The notes: generated from the sequence alone by a model not told the origin. 64,000 bases of DNA from Arthrobacter sp. OAP107 (GCF_040546765.1 NZ_JBEPOK010000001.1:4216001-4280000); one strand, 5' to 3'; numbered from the stretch's first letter, positions 27,394-39,127 are shown. Translations and numbers: made by a program.

Positions 27394-28527
27394 CTACTTT
27401 GAGCGCTTGTAGAAAGGCAGTGCGACCACTTCGAACGGCTCCGCCTTGCCCCGCAGGTCGATATCCAGTGCGGTTCCGGGTTCGGCGCAGGCGACGTCGA
27501 CATAGGCCATGGCCACCGGGTAGCCGAGGGTCGGGCTGGGCTGGCCGGAGGTGACTTCGCCGACGACGTTGCCGTCCTTGAGCACCGGGTAGTGCCCGCG
27601 GCCGGCACGGCGGCCCAGGCCCTTGAGGCCCACGAGCTTGCGTCCCGCGGAGGCACCGGCGCCGGATTCCTTCTTGGCGGCCAGCGCGGCCTTACCCACG
27701 AAGTCGCCTTCCTTGGACAGTGCGACGACCGGCCCCAGTCCGGCGGCGAAAGGGTCGCCCTGGAGGGAGAGCTCGTTGCCGTACAGCGGCATGCCGGCCT
27801 CAAGGCGGAGCGAATCGCGGGAGGCGAGGCCACAGGGCGTCAACTCCCCCTCGTCCGCGATGGCGACGATGGACTGCCAAAGGGCGGTGGCGTCGTCGTT
27901 CTCCACGAAAATCTCGAAGCCGTCCTCACCGGTGTACCCGGTGCGTGCCAGCAGAAGGCTGCGCTCGGCGCCGCCCACCAGGAAGGAAACCTCGACGGCG
28001 GCGTAGTACTTCAGCCCGGTCACCAGCTCGTGCTGGGCTGCCGGGACCAGGCGGAGGAGGATCCCTTCGGCCTTGGGACCCTGCACCGCGATCAGCGACG
28101 TCTCGGCGGAAACATCCTCGACGTCGACGTCAAAGTTTGCAGCCCGCTGCGCCAATGCTTCGGCCACCACCTTGGCGTTGCCGGCGTTGGGGACCACCAG
28201 GAATTTCTCGTCCCCGCGGCGGTACACGATGAGGTCGTCGATGATGCCGCCCTCCTGGTTGCAGATCAGGGAGTACTTGGCCTTGCCGACGGCGATGGCG
28301 GAGATCTTGCCGGCCAGGGCGTAGTCCAGGAACGTGGCGGCGTCCGGGCCGGTCACCCAGACTTCGCCCATGTGGGAGAGGTCGAAGATGCCGGCCGAGT
28401 TGCGGACGGCTTTGTGCTCGGCCAGTTCGGAGCCGTACTTGAGCGGCATTTGCCAGCCGCCGAAGTCGGTGAACGAGGCGCCCAGCTTCTTGTGCTCCTC
28501 GTAAAGGGCAGTGTAGTTCTCAGTCAT
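27394..28527 (-). CDS. gcvT: Glycine cleavage system aminomethyltransferase (T protein)
   Basis: This 377-residue protein has the GcvT fold: KLGASFTDFGGWQMPLKYGS, NSAGIFDLSHMGEVWVTGPD, RTGYTGEDGFEIFVEND and ASRDSLRLEAGMPLYGNEL. It transfers the methylene from H-protein-bound aminomethyl to tetrahydrofolate and releases ammonia. Length is normal for the family. It lies 25 bp after gcvP and should share its riboswitch-controlled transcript. Confidence 0.96.
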   Translation of the reverse strand: MTENYTALYEEHKKLGASFTDFGGWQMPLKYGSELAEHKAVRNSAGIFDLSHMGEVWVTGPDAATFLDYALAGKISAIAVGKAKYSLICNQEGGIIDDLIVYRRGDEKFLVVPNAGNAKVVAEALAQRAANFDVDVEDVSAETSLIAVQGPKAEGILLRLVPAAQHELVTGLKYYAAVEVSFLVGGAERSLLLARTGYTGEDGFEIFVENDDATALWQSIVAIADEGELTPCGLASRDSLRLEAGMPLYGNELSLQGDPFAAGLGPVVALSKEGDFVGKAALAAKKESGAGASAGRKLVGLKGLGRRAGRGHYPVLKDGNVVGEVTSGQPSPTLGYPVAMAYVDVACAEPGTALDIDLRGKAEPFEVVALPFYKRSK

Positions 28528-28552
28528 TGAGGAATCCTTTGCGGGACGAAAT

Positions 28553-31420
<2,868 letters not shown>

Positions 31421-31469
31421 AAGGAACTCCATAACTAAGGCGACGCAGGGTACGCCACATTGATTCGGG

Positions 31470-31712
31470 TTCCTCCCCGCTCTGTATTGGACCTGAGAGT
31501 TTCCGCGTTGCTGCACTTTCGCACAGCACCGCTTGCACCGTCGGTGAGCAGAGCATGCCCTGAACCGTCCGCGAAGGCGGAACGTGCCGGGCCGGCAGCC
31601 TGCTGCTTTCCAGAGTTGCCTTGCCGCGGCGGTACATGGGCCTGAGAGATTCCTGGGGAGGTTTTGCTCCTACGGCGCCTGCTTGTACCTACTTGCAGGA
31701 CTCTCCCGCCGC
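31470..31712 (-). ncRNA. Tandem glycine riboswitch controlling gcvP
   Basis: The minus strand shows two glycine aptamers in series. Aptamer 1 runs from GCGGGAGAGTCC through GCGCCGTAGGAGCAAAAC to GGAATCTCTCAGGCCC. Aptamer 2 has GACGGTGCAAGCGG and ends GGAAACTCTCAGGTCC. The second aptamer is more divergent than the first. The switch ends about 50 nt before the gcvP start. In this class, glycine binding turns on the glycine cleavage genes. Confidence 0.93.
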
Positions 31713-31738
31713 AGATCAAAGGCTTATTCAATTGAGCG

Positions 31739-31752
31739 GTGACAGCTGTCAC
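31739..31752. promoter_or_regulatory. Perfect 14-bp palindrome GTGACAGCTGTCAC upstream of the glycine riboswitch
   Basis: This perfect palindrome lies about 27 bp upstream of the riboswitch 5' end, in the gcvP promoter zone. It could be the operator of an unidentified regulator or a chance match. Confidence 0.4.
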
Positions 31753-31818
31753 AGAGGCTATTGTCCTACGCCGGGAACGCGTCTGCAAACTGTGGCAGCG
31801 TGGGCTGGCACACGCCAC

Positions 31819-32358
31819 TCACCGCCTGAGTCGGTCAAGCGCGGAAAGGAGGCTTTCGACGTCGGCCGCGGTCTCGGACGGCGACGCTGCCGGCCCGATG
31901 GACAGCATGGCGTTGAAGTAGAGTCCGTCACCCATGTACAGGACGGCCCTGGCCAGGCCCGGCCCGACGTCCCGGGCGATCTCGTCCAGCCACCGCTGCT
32001 GGATGTGCGCGAACCGGCGCCGGGTCTCCTCGTGCGCCACCTCGGCCAGGCGTGTCGCGGCAACGATGGCACGGTCCAGCGGGGTGTCCGCCCAGACGGA
32101 CGACCTGATGAAGTAGGCGGCCGCACCCTCGGTGGCCGCAGCCATGGCCTGGGCGTCCGCCTCCGCAAACTCATCGAGCCGGTCCAGCAGGACGCCGATC
32201 AGCGCTTCCTTGTTCGGAAAGTGGTACAGGAGCCCGCCTTTTGATACACCCGCGCGGGCAGCCACGGCGTCAAGGGTGGCGGCACGCTCCCCCACCTCGA
32301 TCAGGAGGGATTCAAAAGCGTCAACGACTGCGCCGCGGGCGACCGGTTTTCTGGGCAT
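31819..32358 (-). CDS. TetR family transcriptional regulator
   Basis: This 179-residue protein starts at ATG 32358 (MPRKPVARG); an in-frame ATG at 32370 adds four residues. The N-terminal TetR HTH reads TLDAVAARAGVSKGGLLYHF. The C-terminal ligand-binding domain is helical and ends SLLSALDRLRR. It is divergent from an MFS exporter, with a 26-bp palindrome between them, so it most likely represses the exporter and itself. The ligand is unknown. Confidence 0.92.
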   Translation of the reverse strand: MPRKPVARGAVVDAFESLLIEVGERAATLDAVAARAGVSKGGLLYHFPNKEALIGVLLDRLDEFAEADAQAMAAATEGAAAYFIRSSVWADTPLDRAIVAATRLAEVAHEETRRRFAHIQQRWLDEIARDVGPGLARAVLYMGDGLYFNAMLSIGPAASPSETAADVESLLSALDRLRR

Positions 32359-32394
32359 GGCTTCCATCATGCCCGGTTCCGCACCAAGGTTTAT

Positions 32395-32420
32395 AACTGT
32401 ACCGTCTGGACGGTATAGTT
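32395..32420. promoter_or_regulatory. TetR-type operator between the regulator and MFS gene
   Basis: AACTGTACCGTC and GACGGTATAGTT form a 12-bp inverted repeat with one mismatch and a 2-bp centre. It sits 5 bp before the MFS start and 36 bp before the TetR start, so it can control both. Confidence 0.85.
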
Positions 32421-32425
32421 AAGTT

Positions 32426-34015
32426 ATGACCATGCACTCAGCATTTTCCCCGGAGCGCACTTCAGCAAGCCAGGCCGGCGGCGTGCGCGACTGGTTCGCC
32501 CTGGCCCTGCTGATGTTCCCTGTCCTCCTGGTGGCCGTGGACAACACCGCGCTGACGTTCGCCCTTCCGGCGGTCGCCCGCAGCCTCGACCCCACGGGCG
32601 TGCAGCTTCTGTGGGTGGTGGATGCCTATGCCCTGGTCCTTGCCGGACTCCTGGTGGCGATGGGCAGCCTCGGCGACAGGATCGGCCGCCGCCGGCTGCT
32701 GCTGGTGGGCATTTCGGGCTTTGCGGTGGTCTCCGCGGCATCAGCCTTCGCGCCGAGCGCCGAATGGCTCATCGCCGGCCGCGCGGCCCTCGGATTCTTC
32801 GGCGCCATGCTCATGCCGTCCACGCTGTCCCTGATCCGCAACATCTTCCGGGAACCGGGCAGGCGGCGGCTGGCCGTGGCCATCTGGGCCGCAGGCTTCT
32901 CCGGCGGCGCAGCGCTCGGGCCGATTTTTGGCGGCTGGCTGGTGGAGCGCTTCTGGTGGGGTGCCGTCCTGCTCGTGGCCGTGCCCATCATGCTGCCGCC
33001 GCTGGTCCTGGGCCGCTTCCTCATTCCGGAATCCAAGGACCCCAACCCGGGCAAAGTGGATCTGGCCAGCGTGGCGCTGTCCATGCTGACCATGGCACCG
33101 GTGGTTTACGGCATCAAGGAACTGGCCACGCAGGGACCGGGCGTTGCGCCGCTCGGAGTTCTGGCGTTCGGACTGGCCATGGGTCTTGTATTCGTCCGCC
33201 GCCAGCAGACCCTCGCGGCCCCGATGGTGCGCGCATCCCCGCTGCCGGGCAGGTCCCCCCTGCTGGATATGTCACTGTTCAGGAACCGCGTGTTCAGCAC
33301 GGCGATCACGGCAAACATCCTGGCACTGTTCTCCTACAACGGCTTCATTCTGTTCCTGGCCCAGCACCTGCAGCTGCTCGAAGGGATGTCGCCGTCGGAG
33401 TCGGGCACCGCCATGCTGCCGGCCCTGACGGCCACCGTGGTGGCGGGCCTTCTCGTGGTTCCCCTGGTCCGGAAGGTCCGGCCGGGCTTTGTGGTGGCGG
33501 CGGGACTGGCGCTGAGCGCCGGCGGGTACGGCATAGTTGCGTTCGGGAATCACGACGCCGGGCCCACCGCGCTGCTGGCCGCCCTCCTCATCCTGGCACT
33601 GGGTGTGGGGTCGGCCGAGACCATCTCCAACGATCTGATTCTGGGAGCGGTGCCGGCGGAGAAAGCAGGAGCGGCCGCGGCGATTTCTGAGACGGGCTAC
33701 GAAGTGGGATCACTCCTGGGAACAGCCATCCTGGGGTCCATCCTGACGGCGTCCTACCAGCAGCACCTCGCCCTGCCCGCGGCTGTTGTCCAGGCAGCTC
33801 CGGCCGCGTCAGCGGACCAGGCCAGGGAAACGCTGGCGGGCGCCATGGAGATCGCCGGATCCCTGCCGGCCCCGCTGGCCGAGGGGCTTACGGCGGCCGC
33901 CCGGGCCGCATTTGATTCGGGCGTCCACATCACCGCGGCGATTGCGCTGGTACTGATGGCCGCAGCGTCGGTGCTGGCCGCCGTCGTGCTGCGCCGGATT
34001 CCGCGCGCAAGGTAA
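32426..34015 (+). CDS. MFS drug exporter, DHA2 (EmrB/QacA) family
   Basis: This 529-residue transporter has about 14 hydrophobic segments. Signature motifs: VAVDNTALTFALPAVARSL in TM1, the loop 2-3 motif GSLGDRIGRRRLLLVGI, and motif C-like GGAALGPIFGGWLVERFWW. It should export toxic compounds by proton antiport. It is controlled by the divergent TetR gene and operator. The substrate is unknown; SmvA- and QacA-type exporters of cationic compounds are the closest in pattern. Confidence 0.9.
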   Translation: MTMHSAFSPERTSASQAGGVRDWFALALLMFPVLLVAVDNTALTFALPAVARSLDPTGVQLLWVVDAYALVLAGLLVAMGSLGDRIGRRRLLLVGISGFAVVSAASAFAPSAEWLIAGRAALGFFGAMLMPSTLSLIRNIFREPGRRRLAVAIWAAGFSGGAALGPIFGGWLVERFWWGAVLLVAVPIMLPPLVLGRFLIPESKDPNPGKVDLASVALSMLTMAPVVYGIKELATQGPGVAPLGVLAFGLAMGLVFVRRQQTLAAPMVRASPLPGRSPLLDMSLFRNRVFSTAITANILALFSYNGFILFLAQHLQLLEGMSPSESGTAMLPALTATVVAGLLVVPLVRKVRPGFVVAAGLALSAGGYGIVAFGNHDAGPTALLAALLILALGVGSAETISNDLILGAVPAEKAGAAAAISETGYEVGSLLGTAILGSILTASYQQHLALPAAVVQAAPAASADQARETLAGAMEIAGSLPAPLAEGLTAAARAAFDSGVHITAAIALVLMAAASVLAAVVLRRIPRAR

Positions 34016-34048
34016 GCCGGCCCGGCGCAAGGCGGCCCGCACAGAAAA

Positions 34049-34082
34049 GGGCAACCCGGAGAGAATCCTCTCCGGGTTGCCC
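34049..34082 (-). terminator. Terminator between convergent MFS gene and dps
   Basis: GGGCAACCCGGAGAG and CTCTCCGGGTTGCCC form a perfect 15-bp stem with a 4-nt loop. TTTTC follows on the minus strand, so it mainly serves dps. Confidence 0.88.
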
Positions 34083-34115
34083 GTTGCCTTCGGCGCGGTA
34101 TATCCCGCCGGCCCG

Positions 34116-34595
34116 CTACTTGGCGTCAGGGTGCGTGACGCTGGCGGACGCCTTCATGTTCTCGGCACCCACCATCCACGCGTACTGCTCGAGCTTTTCG
34201 ATGAAGGTGTGCAGCAGGTCAGCGGTGGTGGGGTCTTCCTCATCCACCTCGTCATGGACCTTGCGCATGGTGCCCACGGCCGCTTCGAGTGCTGCCACGA
34301 TGCGGTCGATCGCATCCTTGGTGTTGATGAGCCCGTCGGGGAACTGCGGAAGGTGGGTCGCCTTAGCCACGGTGGCGCTGCGGCCGTCCGGCAGGGCATG
34401 CAGTGCGCGCATGCGCTCGGCGATGTCGTCGGCGAAGGCACGGGCGGCGTCCACGATCTCGTCGAGCTGAAGGTGCAGATCCCTGAAGTTGGTCCCAACG
34501 ATGTTCCAGTGCGCCTGCTTGCCCTGGATGTGCAGTTCGATCAGGTCCGTCAGGACGGCCTGCATGTTATTGGTCAGTGTCGGTGAAGCCTTCAT
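34116..34595 (-). CDS. dps: Dps family DNA-binding/ferritin-like protein
   Basis: This 159-residue ferritin-like protein has the inter-subunit ferroxidase pattern LHIQGKQAHWNIVGTNFRDL, with H29, W30 and H41, followed by acidic residues in LDEIVDAARAFADDIAERM. It oxidises and stores iron using peroxide and protects DNA as a dodecamer. A strong ribosome site, GAGGAGGATTC, precedes the ATG. No basic DNA-binding tail is obvious at either end. No clear iron or peroxide operator is seen in the upstream 216 bp. Confidence 0.94.
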   Translation of the reverse strand: MKASPTLTNNMQAVLTDLIELHIQGKQAHWNIVGTNFRDLHLQLDEIVDAARAFADDIAERMRALHALPDGRSATVAKATHLPQFPDGLINTKDAIDRIVAALEAAVGTMRKVHDEVDEEDPTTADLLHTFIEKLEQYAWMVGAENMKASASVTHPDAK

Positions 34596-34757
34596 GAATC
34601 CTCCTCGATTGGTCCAGTGGTTTCGACGCTACCGCAGCCAACGCGGCGCGGGGAGCGCCGGAGGCCGAATTTCACGATCAGCTTACTTACTAATAGACGG
34701 GTCATAAATGGTCGGCATTCAATTACCCCCTTGCCACACCCGCTCGGCGCATGCATA

Positions 34758-34780
34758 CTAAATGAACGTCATTCATTTAG
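34758..34780 (+). promoter_or_regulatory. Palindromic operator CTAAATGAA-N5-TTCATTTAG before the agmatine operon
   Basis: Perfect 9-bp arms lie 31 bp before the ATG of the C-N hydrolase, in an AT-rich promoter. The pattern (ATGAAcgtcaTTCAT) resembles TetR-family operators. No regulator gene is adjacent to this operon. Confidence 0.7.
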
Positions 34781-34811
34781 TGACGGTCGTCTCACTGGAG
34801 TAATCATCATC

Positions 34812-35879
34812 ATGATCGAAATAACCTGCCTCAACGCGCCTGCTTCGCTCGCCCGGACAGCGCCGTCCGGACGCCCCGCCCTGAGGGTCGGCCTCGTGCA
34901 GCACCGCTGGCACAGCAGCGCCGCCGCACTCCACGCCGAACTCAATGAAGGCATCGACCGGGCTGCTCGGCTGGGCGCCACCGTTGTGTTCCTGCCCGAA
35001 CTCACCCTCTCCCGCTACCCCGCAGACCAGGTTCCGGAGAATGATCTTGCACGGCAGGGCCAGGACAGGCCCCGCCCCTCAGACGGCGCCGAGGACCTGC
35101 TGACCGGCCCCACCTTCCGCTTCGCAGCCGAGGCCGCCCGCCGGAACGGCATCACCGTCCATGCCTCGCTCTACCAGCACGCCGGCAACCCGGACGGCTC
35201 GGATGACGGCCTCGGACTGAACACCTCCATCCTGGTGTCCCCGGCCGGCGAGCTCTTGGCCCGCACCCACAAGCTGCACATCCCGGTGACCGCCGGATAC
35301 TACGAGGACAAGTTCTTCCGCCAAGGTCCCGTTGCCGGGGATGCCTACCGGGTCCACGCCCCGGCCGAACTCGGTGGCGCCCGGCTGGGCATGCCCACCT
35401 GCTGGGACGAATGGTTCCCCGAACTGGCCCGCATGTACTCCCTCGGCGGCGCAGAGCTGCTGGTTTACCCGACGGCGATCGGTTCCGAGCCGCTGTTCCC
35501 GGACTTTGACACCCAGCCCCTCTGGCAGCAGGTCATCGTGGGCAACGGCATCGCCAACGGCCTGTTCATGGTGGTCCCGAACCGCTGGGGCCAGGAAGGG
35601 AGCCTGAACTTCTACGGCTCCTCCTTCATCTCCGACCCCTACGGCCGCATCCTGGTCCAGGCACCGCGCAACGAGTCGGCGGTCCTCGTGGCCGACCTCG
35701 ACCTGGACCAGCGCAAGGACTGGCTGACGCTGTTCCCGTTCCTCACCACCCGCCGCCCGGACACTTACGCCCGGCTCACCGACCCGGTCCGCCCGGAGGA
35801 GCCGTTCGGCAGCGATCCGGTGGTCGAGCTTGTCGAGACCGAGGACACGGCCGCCGCCAGCGAGCGGGTGACCGCGTGA
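34812..35879 (+). CDS. Carbon-nitrogen hydrolase, N-carbamoylputrescine amidase-like
   Basis: This 355-residue nitrilase-superfamily enzyme has catalytic triad E63 (FLPELTLSRYP), K154 (RTHKLHIP) and C197 (MPTCWDEWFPE). Placed directly before agmatine deiminase, it most likely hydrolyses N-carbamoylputrescine to putrescine, CO2 and ammonia (AguB). The C-terminal tail reads VVELVETED, the peptide encoded by a dispersed REP-like DNA repeat at 35817-35843. The start ATG at 34812 is preceded by GGAG 11 nt away. It overlaps aguA by 4 nt. Confidence 0.88.
   Translation: MIEITCLNAPASLARTAPSGRPALRVGLVQHRWHSSAAALHAELNEGIDRAARLGATVVFLPELTLSRYPADQVPENDLARQGQDRPRPSDGAEDLLTGPTFRFAAEAARRNGITVHASLYQHAGNPDGSDDGLGLNTSILVSPAGELLARTHKLHIPVTAGYYEDKFFRQGPVAGDAYRVHAPAELGGARLGMPTCWDEWFPELARMYSLGGAELLVYPTAIGSEPLFPDFDTQPLWQQVIVGNGIANGLFMVVPNRWGQEGSLNFYGSSFISDPYGRILVQAPRNESAVLVADLDLDQRKDWLTLFPFLTTRRPDTYARLTDPVRPEEPFGSDPVVELVETEDTAAASERVTA
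35817..35843. repeat. REP-like motif inside the C-N hydrolase gene
   Basis: GGTGGTCGAGCTTGTCGAGA with flanking CC and CCGAG is a near-consensus copy of the short repeat seen at 27090-27170. It encodes VVELVETE near the protein's C-terminus. Confidence 0.75.
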
Positions 35880-36901
35880 GCACGTGGCGCATGCCGGCTG
35901 AAACTGCGCACCAGGAGCGGCTCTGGATGGCCTTCCCCACCGGCGGCTACACCCTCGGCGACACCGCGGACGCGGCGCACGCCGCCCGATCCGTCTGGGC
36001 CGCCGTCGCGAACGCCGCGGTCGAGTTTGAACCGGTCACCATGGTGGTTGACCCGTCCGACGTCGAAACCGCCGCCCGGTACCTGGCCCCCGCCGTCGAG
36101 GTGCTGACGGCGGAACTCAACGACGCCTGGATGCGCGACATCGGCCCGACGTTTGTGCTGGACGGAAACGGCGCCCTGGGCGCCGTCGACTGGGTCTTCA
36201 ACGGCTGGGGCGCCCAGGACTGGGCCAGCTGGGACAAGGATTCGCTGGTGGCCGCCGAGGTGGCGGGCCGGTCCAGCGCCCGGCACCTCGTGTCCGAACT
36301 GGTCAACGAGGGCGGCGGCATCCAGGTGGACGGCGAGGGCACCGTGCTGGTCACCGAGACGGTGCAGCTGGATCCGGGCCGCAATCCCGGACTCAGCAAG
36401 GCCGAGGTCGAGGCCGAACTGGCCAGGACCATCGGCGCCAAAAAAGTCATCTGGCTGCCGCGCGGGCTCACCCGTGACTCGCAGCGGTTCGGTACGCGCG
36501 GGCACGTGGATATCGTTGCCGCCATCCCGTCCCCGGGCACGCTGCTGGTCCATTCGCAGCAGAACCCTGCCCATCCGGACTACGAGGTGAGCAGGGAAAT
36601 TGTCAGCTTCCTGTCCTCCACCACGGACGCTGCCGGCCGGGAGTGGACGATCATCGAGGTCCCGGCGCCCGTTGCCCTGACGGATCCGGAGGGCTTCGTG
36701 GACTACAGCTACATCAACCACGTTGTGGTCAATGGCGGAGTCATCGCCTGCACGTTCTCCGACCCCAACGACGAGAAGGCACTCCGCATCCTCGCGGACG
36801 CATATCCCGGGCGCAGGGTCGTGGGCATCGACGCCCGCGAACTCTTCGCCCGCGGCGGGGGAATTCACTGCATCACCCAGCAGCAGCCCGCTGCCGCCTA
36901 G
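35876..36901 (+). CDS. aguA: Agmatine deiminase
   Basis: This 341-residue protein of the porphyromonas-type peptidyl-arginine deiminase family hydrolyses agmatine to N-carbamoylputrescine and ammonia. It has MPAETAHQERLWMAFP at the start, LNDAWMRDIGPTFVLD in the active site and nucleophile C332 in GGGIHCITQQ. GTG start overlaps the upstream hydrolase stop (GTGA). With the C-N hydrolase upstream and an APC permease downstream, it forms an agmatine or polyamine uptake and breakdown operon. Confidence 0.93.
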   Translation: MSTWRMPAETAHQERLWMAFPTGGYTLGDTADAAHAARSVWAAVANAAVEFEPVTMVVDPSDVETAARYLAPAVEVLTAELNDAWMRDIGPTFVLDGNGALGAVDWVFNGWGAQDWASWDKDSLVAAEVAGRSSARHLVSELVNEGGGIQVDGEGTVLVTETVQLDPGRNPGLSKAEVEAELARTIGAKKVIWLPRGLTRDSQRFGTRGHVDIVAAIPSPGTLLVHSQQNPAHPDYEVSREIVSFLSSTTDAAGREWTIIEVPAPVALTDPEGFVDYSYINHVVVNGGVIACTFSDPNDEKALRILADAYPGRRVVGIDARELFARGGGIHCITQQQPAAA

Positions 36902-36913
36902 AAAGGGCCTGTC

Positions 36914-38476
36914 ATGAGCCAAACCACGAGCATCGAGCCCGGCGGGAAGAGCACTTCCCCGGCTGGCGAAGCAACGCACGGCATCACCGGGAAGGGCCTG
37001 AAGGGCGGACAGCTGGGCCTCCTGGCCGTCGTCGTCCTGGGCATATCCTCGGTGGCTCCGGCCTACAGCCTCACCAGTTCGTTGGGGCCCGCCGTCGGGA
37101 CCGTGGGCGTGCAGCTTCCAGCGATCTTTATCGTCGCCTTCATCCCGATGATCCTGGTGGCGTTCGCCTACCGCGAGCTCAACGCCGACTCCCCGGACAG
37201 CGGAACCACGTTCACGTGGACCACAAAAGCGTTCGGCCCCTTCGTCGGCTGGATGGGCGGCTGGGGCCTGCTCGCCGCGAACATCATTGTTTTGTCCAAC
37301 CTGGCAGGGGTCGCGGTGGACTTCTTCTATCTCTTCCTGGCCCAGGTATTCAACAACCCCGGGCTGGCGGACCTGACTTCCAACACGGCAGTCAACATTG
37401 CCACCTGCCTCACGTTCGTGGCGCTCGCAGTCTGGGTCAGCTACCGCGGCCTGCACGCCACCAAACTCGTGCAATACAGCCTGGTCGGTTTTCAGGTCCT
37501 GGTCCTGGTCCTGTTCATCATCATGGCACTCACGCACGCAGCATCCGGTGACGCCGGTACATCCCTCGCGTTCAGTTGGGACTGGTTCAACCCCGCGAAG
37601 ATCGAGAGCTTCGAGCAGTTCACCGCCGGCATGTCACTCGCCGTCTTTGTCTACTGGGGCTGGGACGTGTGCCTGACGGTGAATGAGGAAACCAAGGGCG
37701 GCAGGGGCACCGCGGGCAAGGCAGGAACCACGACGGCGGTCGCCGTGCTGGCCCTCTACCTCGCAGTGATCGTGGCCACCATGATGGTGGCAGGCACCGG
37801 CGCCGACGGTATTGGCCTGAACAACCCGGACAACCAGTCGAATATCTTCGCCGCGCTGGCCTCGCCGGTCATGGGTCCGGTGGCCATCCTGATGTCTCTC
37901 GCCGTGCTCTCCGGCACCGCCTCGTCCCTGCAGTCCACGATGGCGTCCCCGGCACGCAGCCTGCTCGCGATGGGCCACTACGGCGCCCTGCCGCCGCGTT
38001 TCGCCTCAGTCAGCAAGCGCTTCGGGTCCCCCGGCTTCGCAACGCTGGTTGCGGGCGGGATCTCCGGCGGCTTCTACGCGGTCATGAAGGTGGTCAGCGA
38101 GAACGTCCTCAACGACACCATCCTGGCGCTGGGCCTGATGATCTGCTTCTACTACGGCCTGACCGCCTTCGCCTGCACGTGGTACTTCCGGCACAGCCTG
38201 TTCTCCAGCGTCCGCAACTTCTTCATGCGGCTGCTGTTCCCCATGCTGGGCGGGCTGGTCCTCACCGTCGTCTTCATCCAGACGGCCGTGGACAGCTGGG
38301 CGCCGGAATTCGGCAGTGGTTCGGAGATCTTCGGCGTGGGGCTCGTGTTCGTGCTCGGCGTGGGGATCCTGGCCCTCGGAGTCGTCGTCATGCTGGTGAT
38401 GTCGCGGCTGCGGCCCGGCTACTTCCGCGGCGACACCATCCGCCAGGACACCCCCGCACTGGTGGTCCCCGAATAG
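36914..38476 (+). CDS. APC superfamily amino-acid/polyamine permease
   Basis: This 520-residue transporter has about 12 hydrophobic segments. Motifs include GISSVAPAYSLTSSLGPAVG in TM1 and ELNADSPDSGTTFTWTTKAF. It lies 12 bp after aguA with AAAGGG before the ATG, so it is co-transcribed. The context suggests uptake of agmatine, putrescine or a related amine, but the substrate cannot be read from sequence. A terminator hairpin follows within 20 bp. Confidence 0.9.
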   Translation: MSQTTSIEPGGKSTSPAGEATHGITGKGLKGGQLGLLAVVVLGISSVAPAYSLTSSLGPAVGTVGVQLPAIFIVAFIPMILVAFAYRELNADSPDSGTTFTWTTKAFGPFVGWMGGWGLLAANIIVLSNLAGVAVDFFYLFLAQVFNNPGLADLTSNTAVNIATCLTFVALAVWVSYRGLHATKLVQYSLVGFQVLVLVLFIIMALTHAASGDAGTSLAFSWDWFNPAKIESFEQFTAGMSLAVFVYWGWDVCLTVNEETKGGRGTAGKAGTTTAVAVLALYLAVIVATMMVAGTGADGIGLNNPDNQSNIFAALASPVMGPVAILMSLAVLSGTASSLQSTMASPARSLLAMGHYGALPPRFASVSKRFGSPGFATLVAGGISGGFYAVMKVVSENVLNDTILALGLMICFYYGLTAFACTWYFRHSLFSSVRNFFMRLLFPMLGGLVLTVVFIQTAVDSWAPEFGSGSEIFGVGLVFVLGVGILALGVVVMLVMSRLRPGYFRGDTIRQDTPALVVPE

Positions 38477-38490
38477 CGGCTTCCACCTAC

Positions 38491-38537
38491 AGCGATGCCC
38501 CGCTTCCCGGTCCGGGAGGCGGGGCATCGCTGCTTTT
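38491..38537 (+). terminator. Rho-independent terminator after the agmatine operon
   Basis: AGCGATGCCCCGC and GCGGGGCATCGCT form a perfect 13-bp stem, followed by GCTTTT. Confidence 0.9.
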
Positions 38538-38578
38538 AACACTGCTCCCCTACTGCGGGCATCTCACCTGTGGCAGGC

Positions 38579-39127
38579 TCACCAGTAGTGTGCGACGTCG
38601 ACGACGAGCCGGGAACCGGCGCCGGGGCCATCCAGTGTGTAGACCTTGAAGGGCAGCCGGGCGCGGACGCCCAGGCCAAGCGTGGTGTAGCCCTCGAAGC
38701 TGCCGGCCCACGCCACCTGCCGGAACGTGTGGTACCCGGATACGTTGGTTACCTCGGACCGGTTGGCCGGGGTGAATGTCGCCTTGCCCGTGGCATTGTC
38801 ATACGCGGGCGAGTTGATGGTGAGCTGGAGGAATGCGCCGCCGCGGAGCTTGAGCGGCAGGCCGGAGCCTTCCTGTGCCACCTCGGAAACGTAACGGACG
38901 TTGTAGCCTTTGGCTTTGCCCTTGAGGTCGATCACGAGGCGGTCAAAGCAATAGTGCTGCCCGGTGCGGACGTTGGTGATGGCGGCGGTGCTCATGGTCT
39001 TGTCAGCCTTCGCCAGCGAGCCCCACACCTGCCCGCAGTAGGAGGCTGCCGAGGCGGAGCCCGGAGCCAGCAGGCCCAGTCCAACAGCCAGGAGGATGAC
39101 TGTGAGCCAGGCGGGAATTTTTTTCAT
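38579..39127 (-). CDS. Secreted AMIN-like domain protein
   Basis: This 182-residue protein has a classic Sec signal peptide (KKIPAWLTVILLAVGLGLLAPGSASA, cut at about residue 27). The mature part matches the AMIN-like fold seen in actinobacterial secreted proteins: HYCFDRLVIDLKGKAKGYNV, LTINSPAYDNATG, VAWAGSFEGYTTLGLGVRAR, SRLVVDVAHYW. Two cysteines could form a disulfide. AMIN domains often bind cell-wall polymers, but no function is established here. It is probably monocistronic. Confidence 0.8.
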   Translation of the reverse strand: MKKIPAWLTVILLAVGLGLLAPGSASAASYCGQVWGSLAKADKTMSTAAITNVRTGQHYCFDRLVIDLKGKAKGYNVRYVSEVAQEGSGLPLKLRGGAFLQLTINSPAYDNATGKATFTPANRSEVTNVSGYHTFRQVAWAGSFEGYTTLGLGVRARLPFKVYTLDGPGAGSRLVVDVAHYW

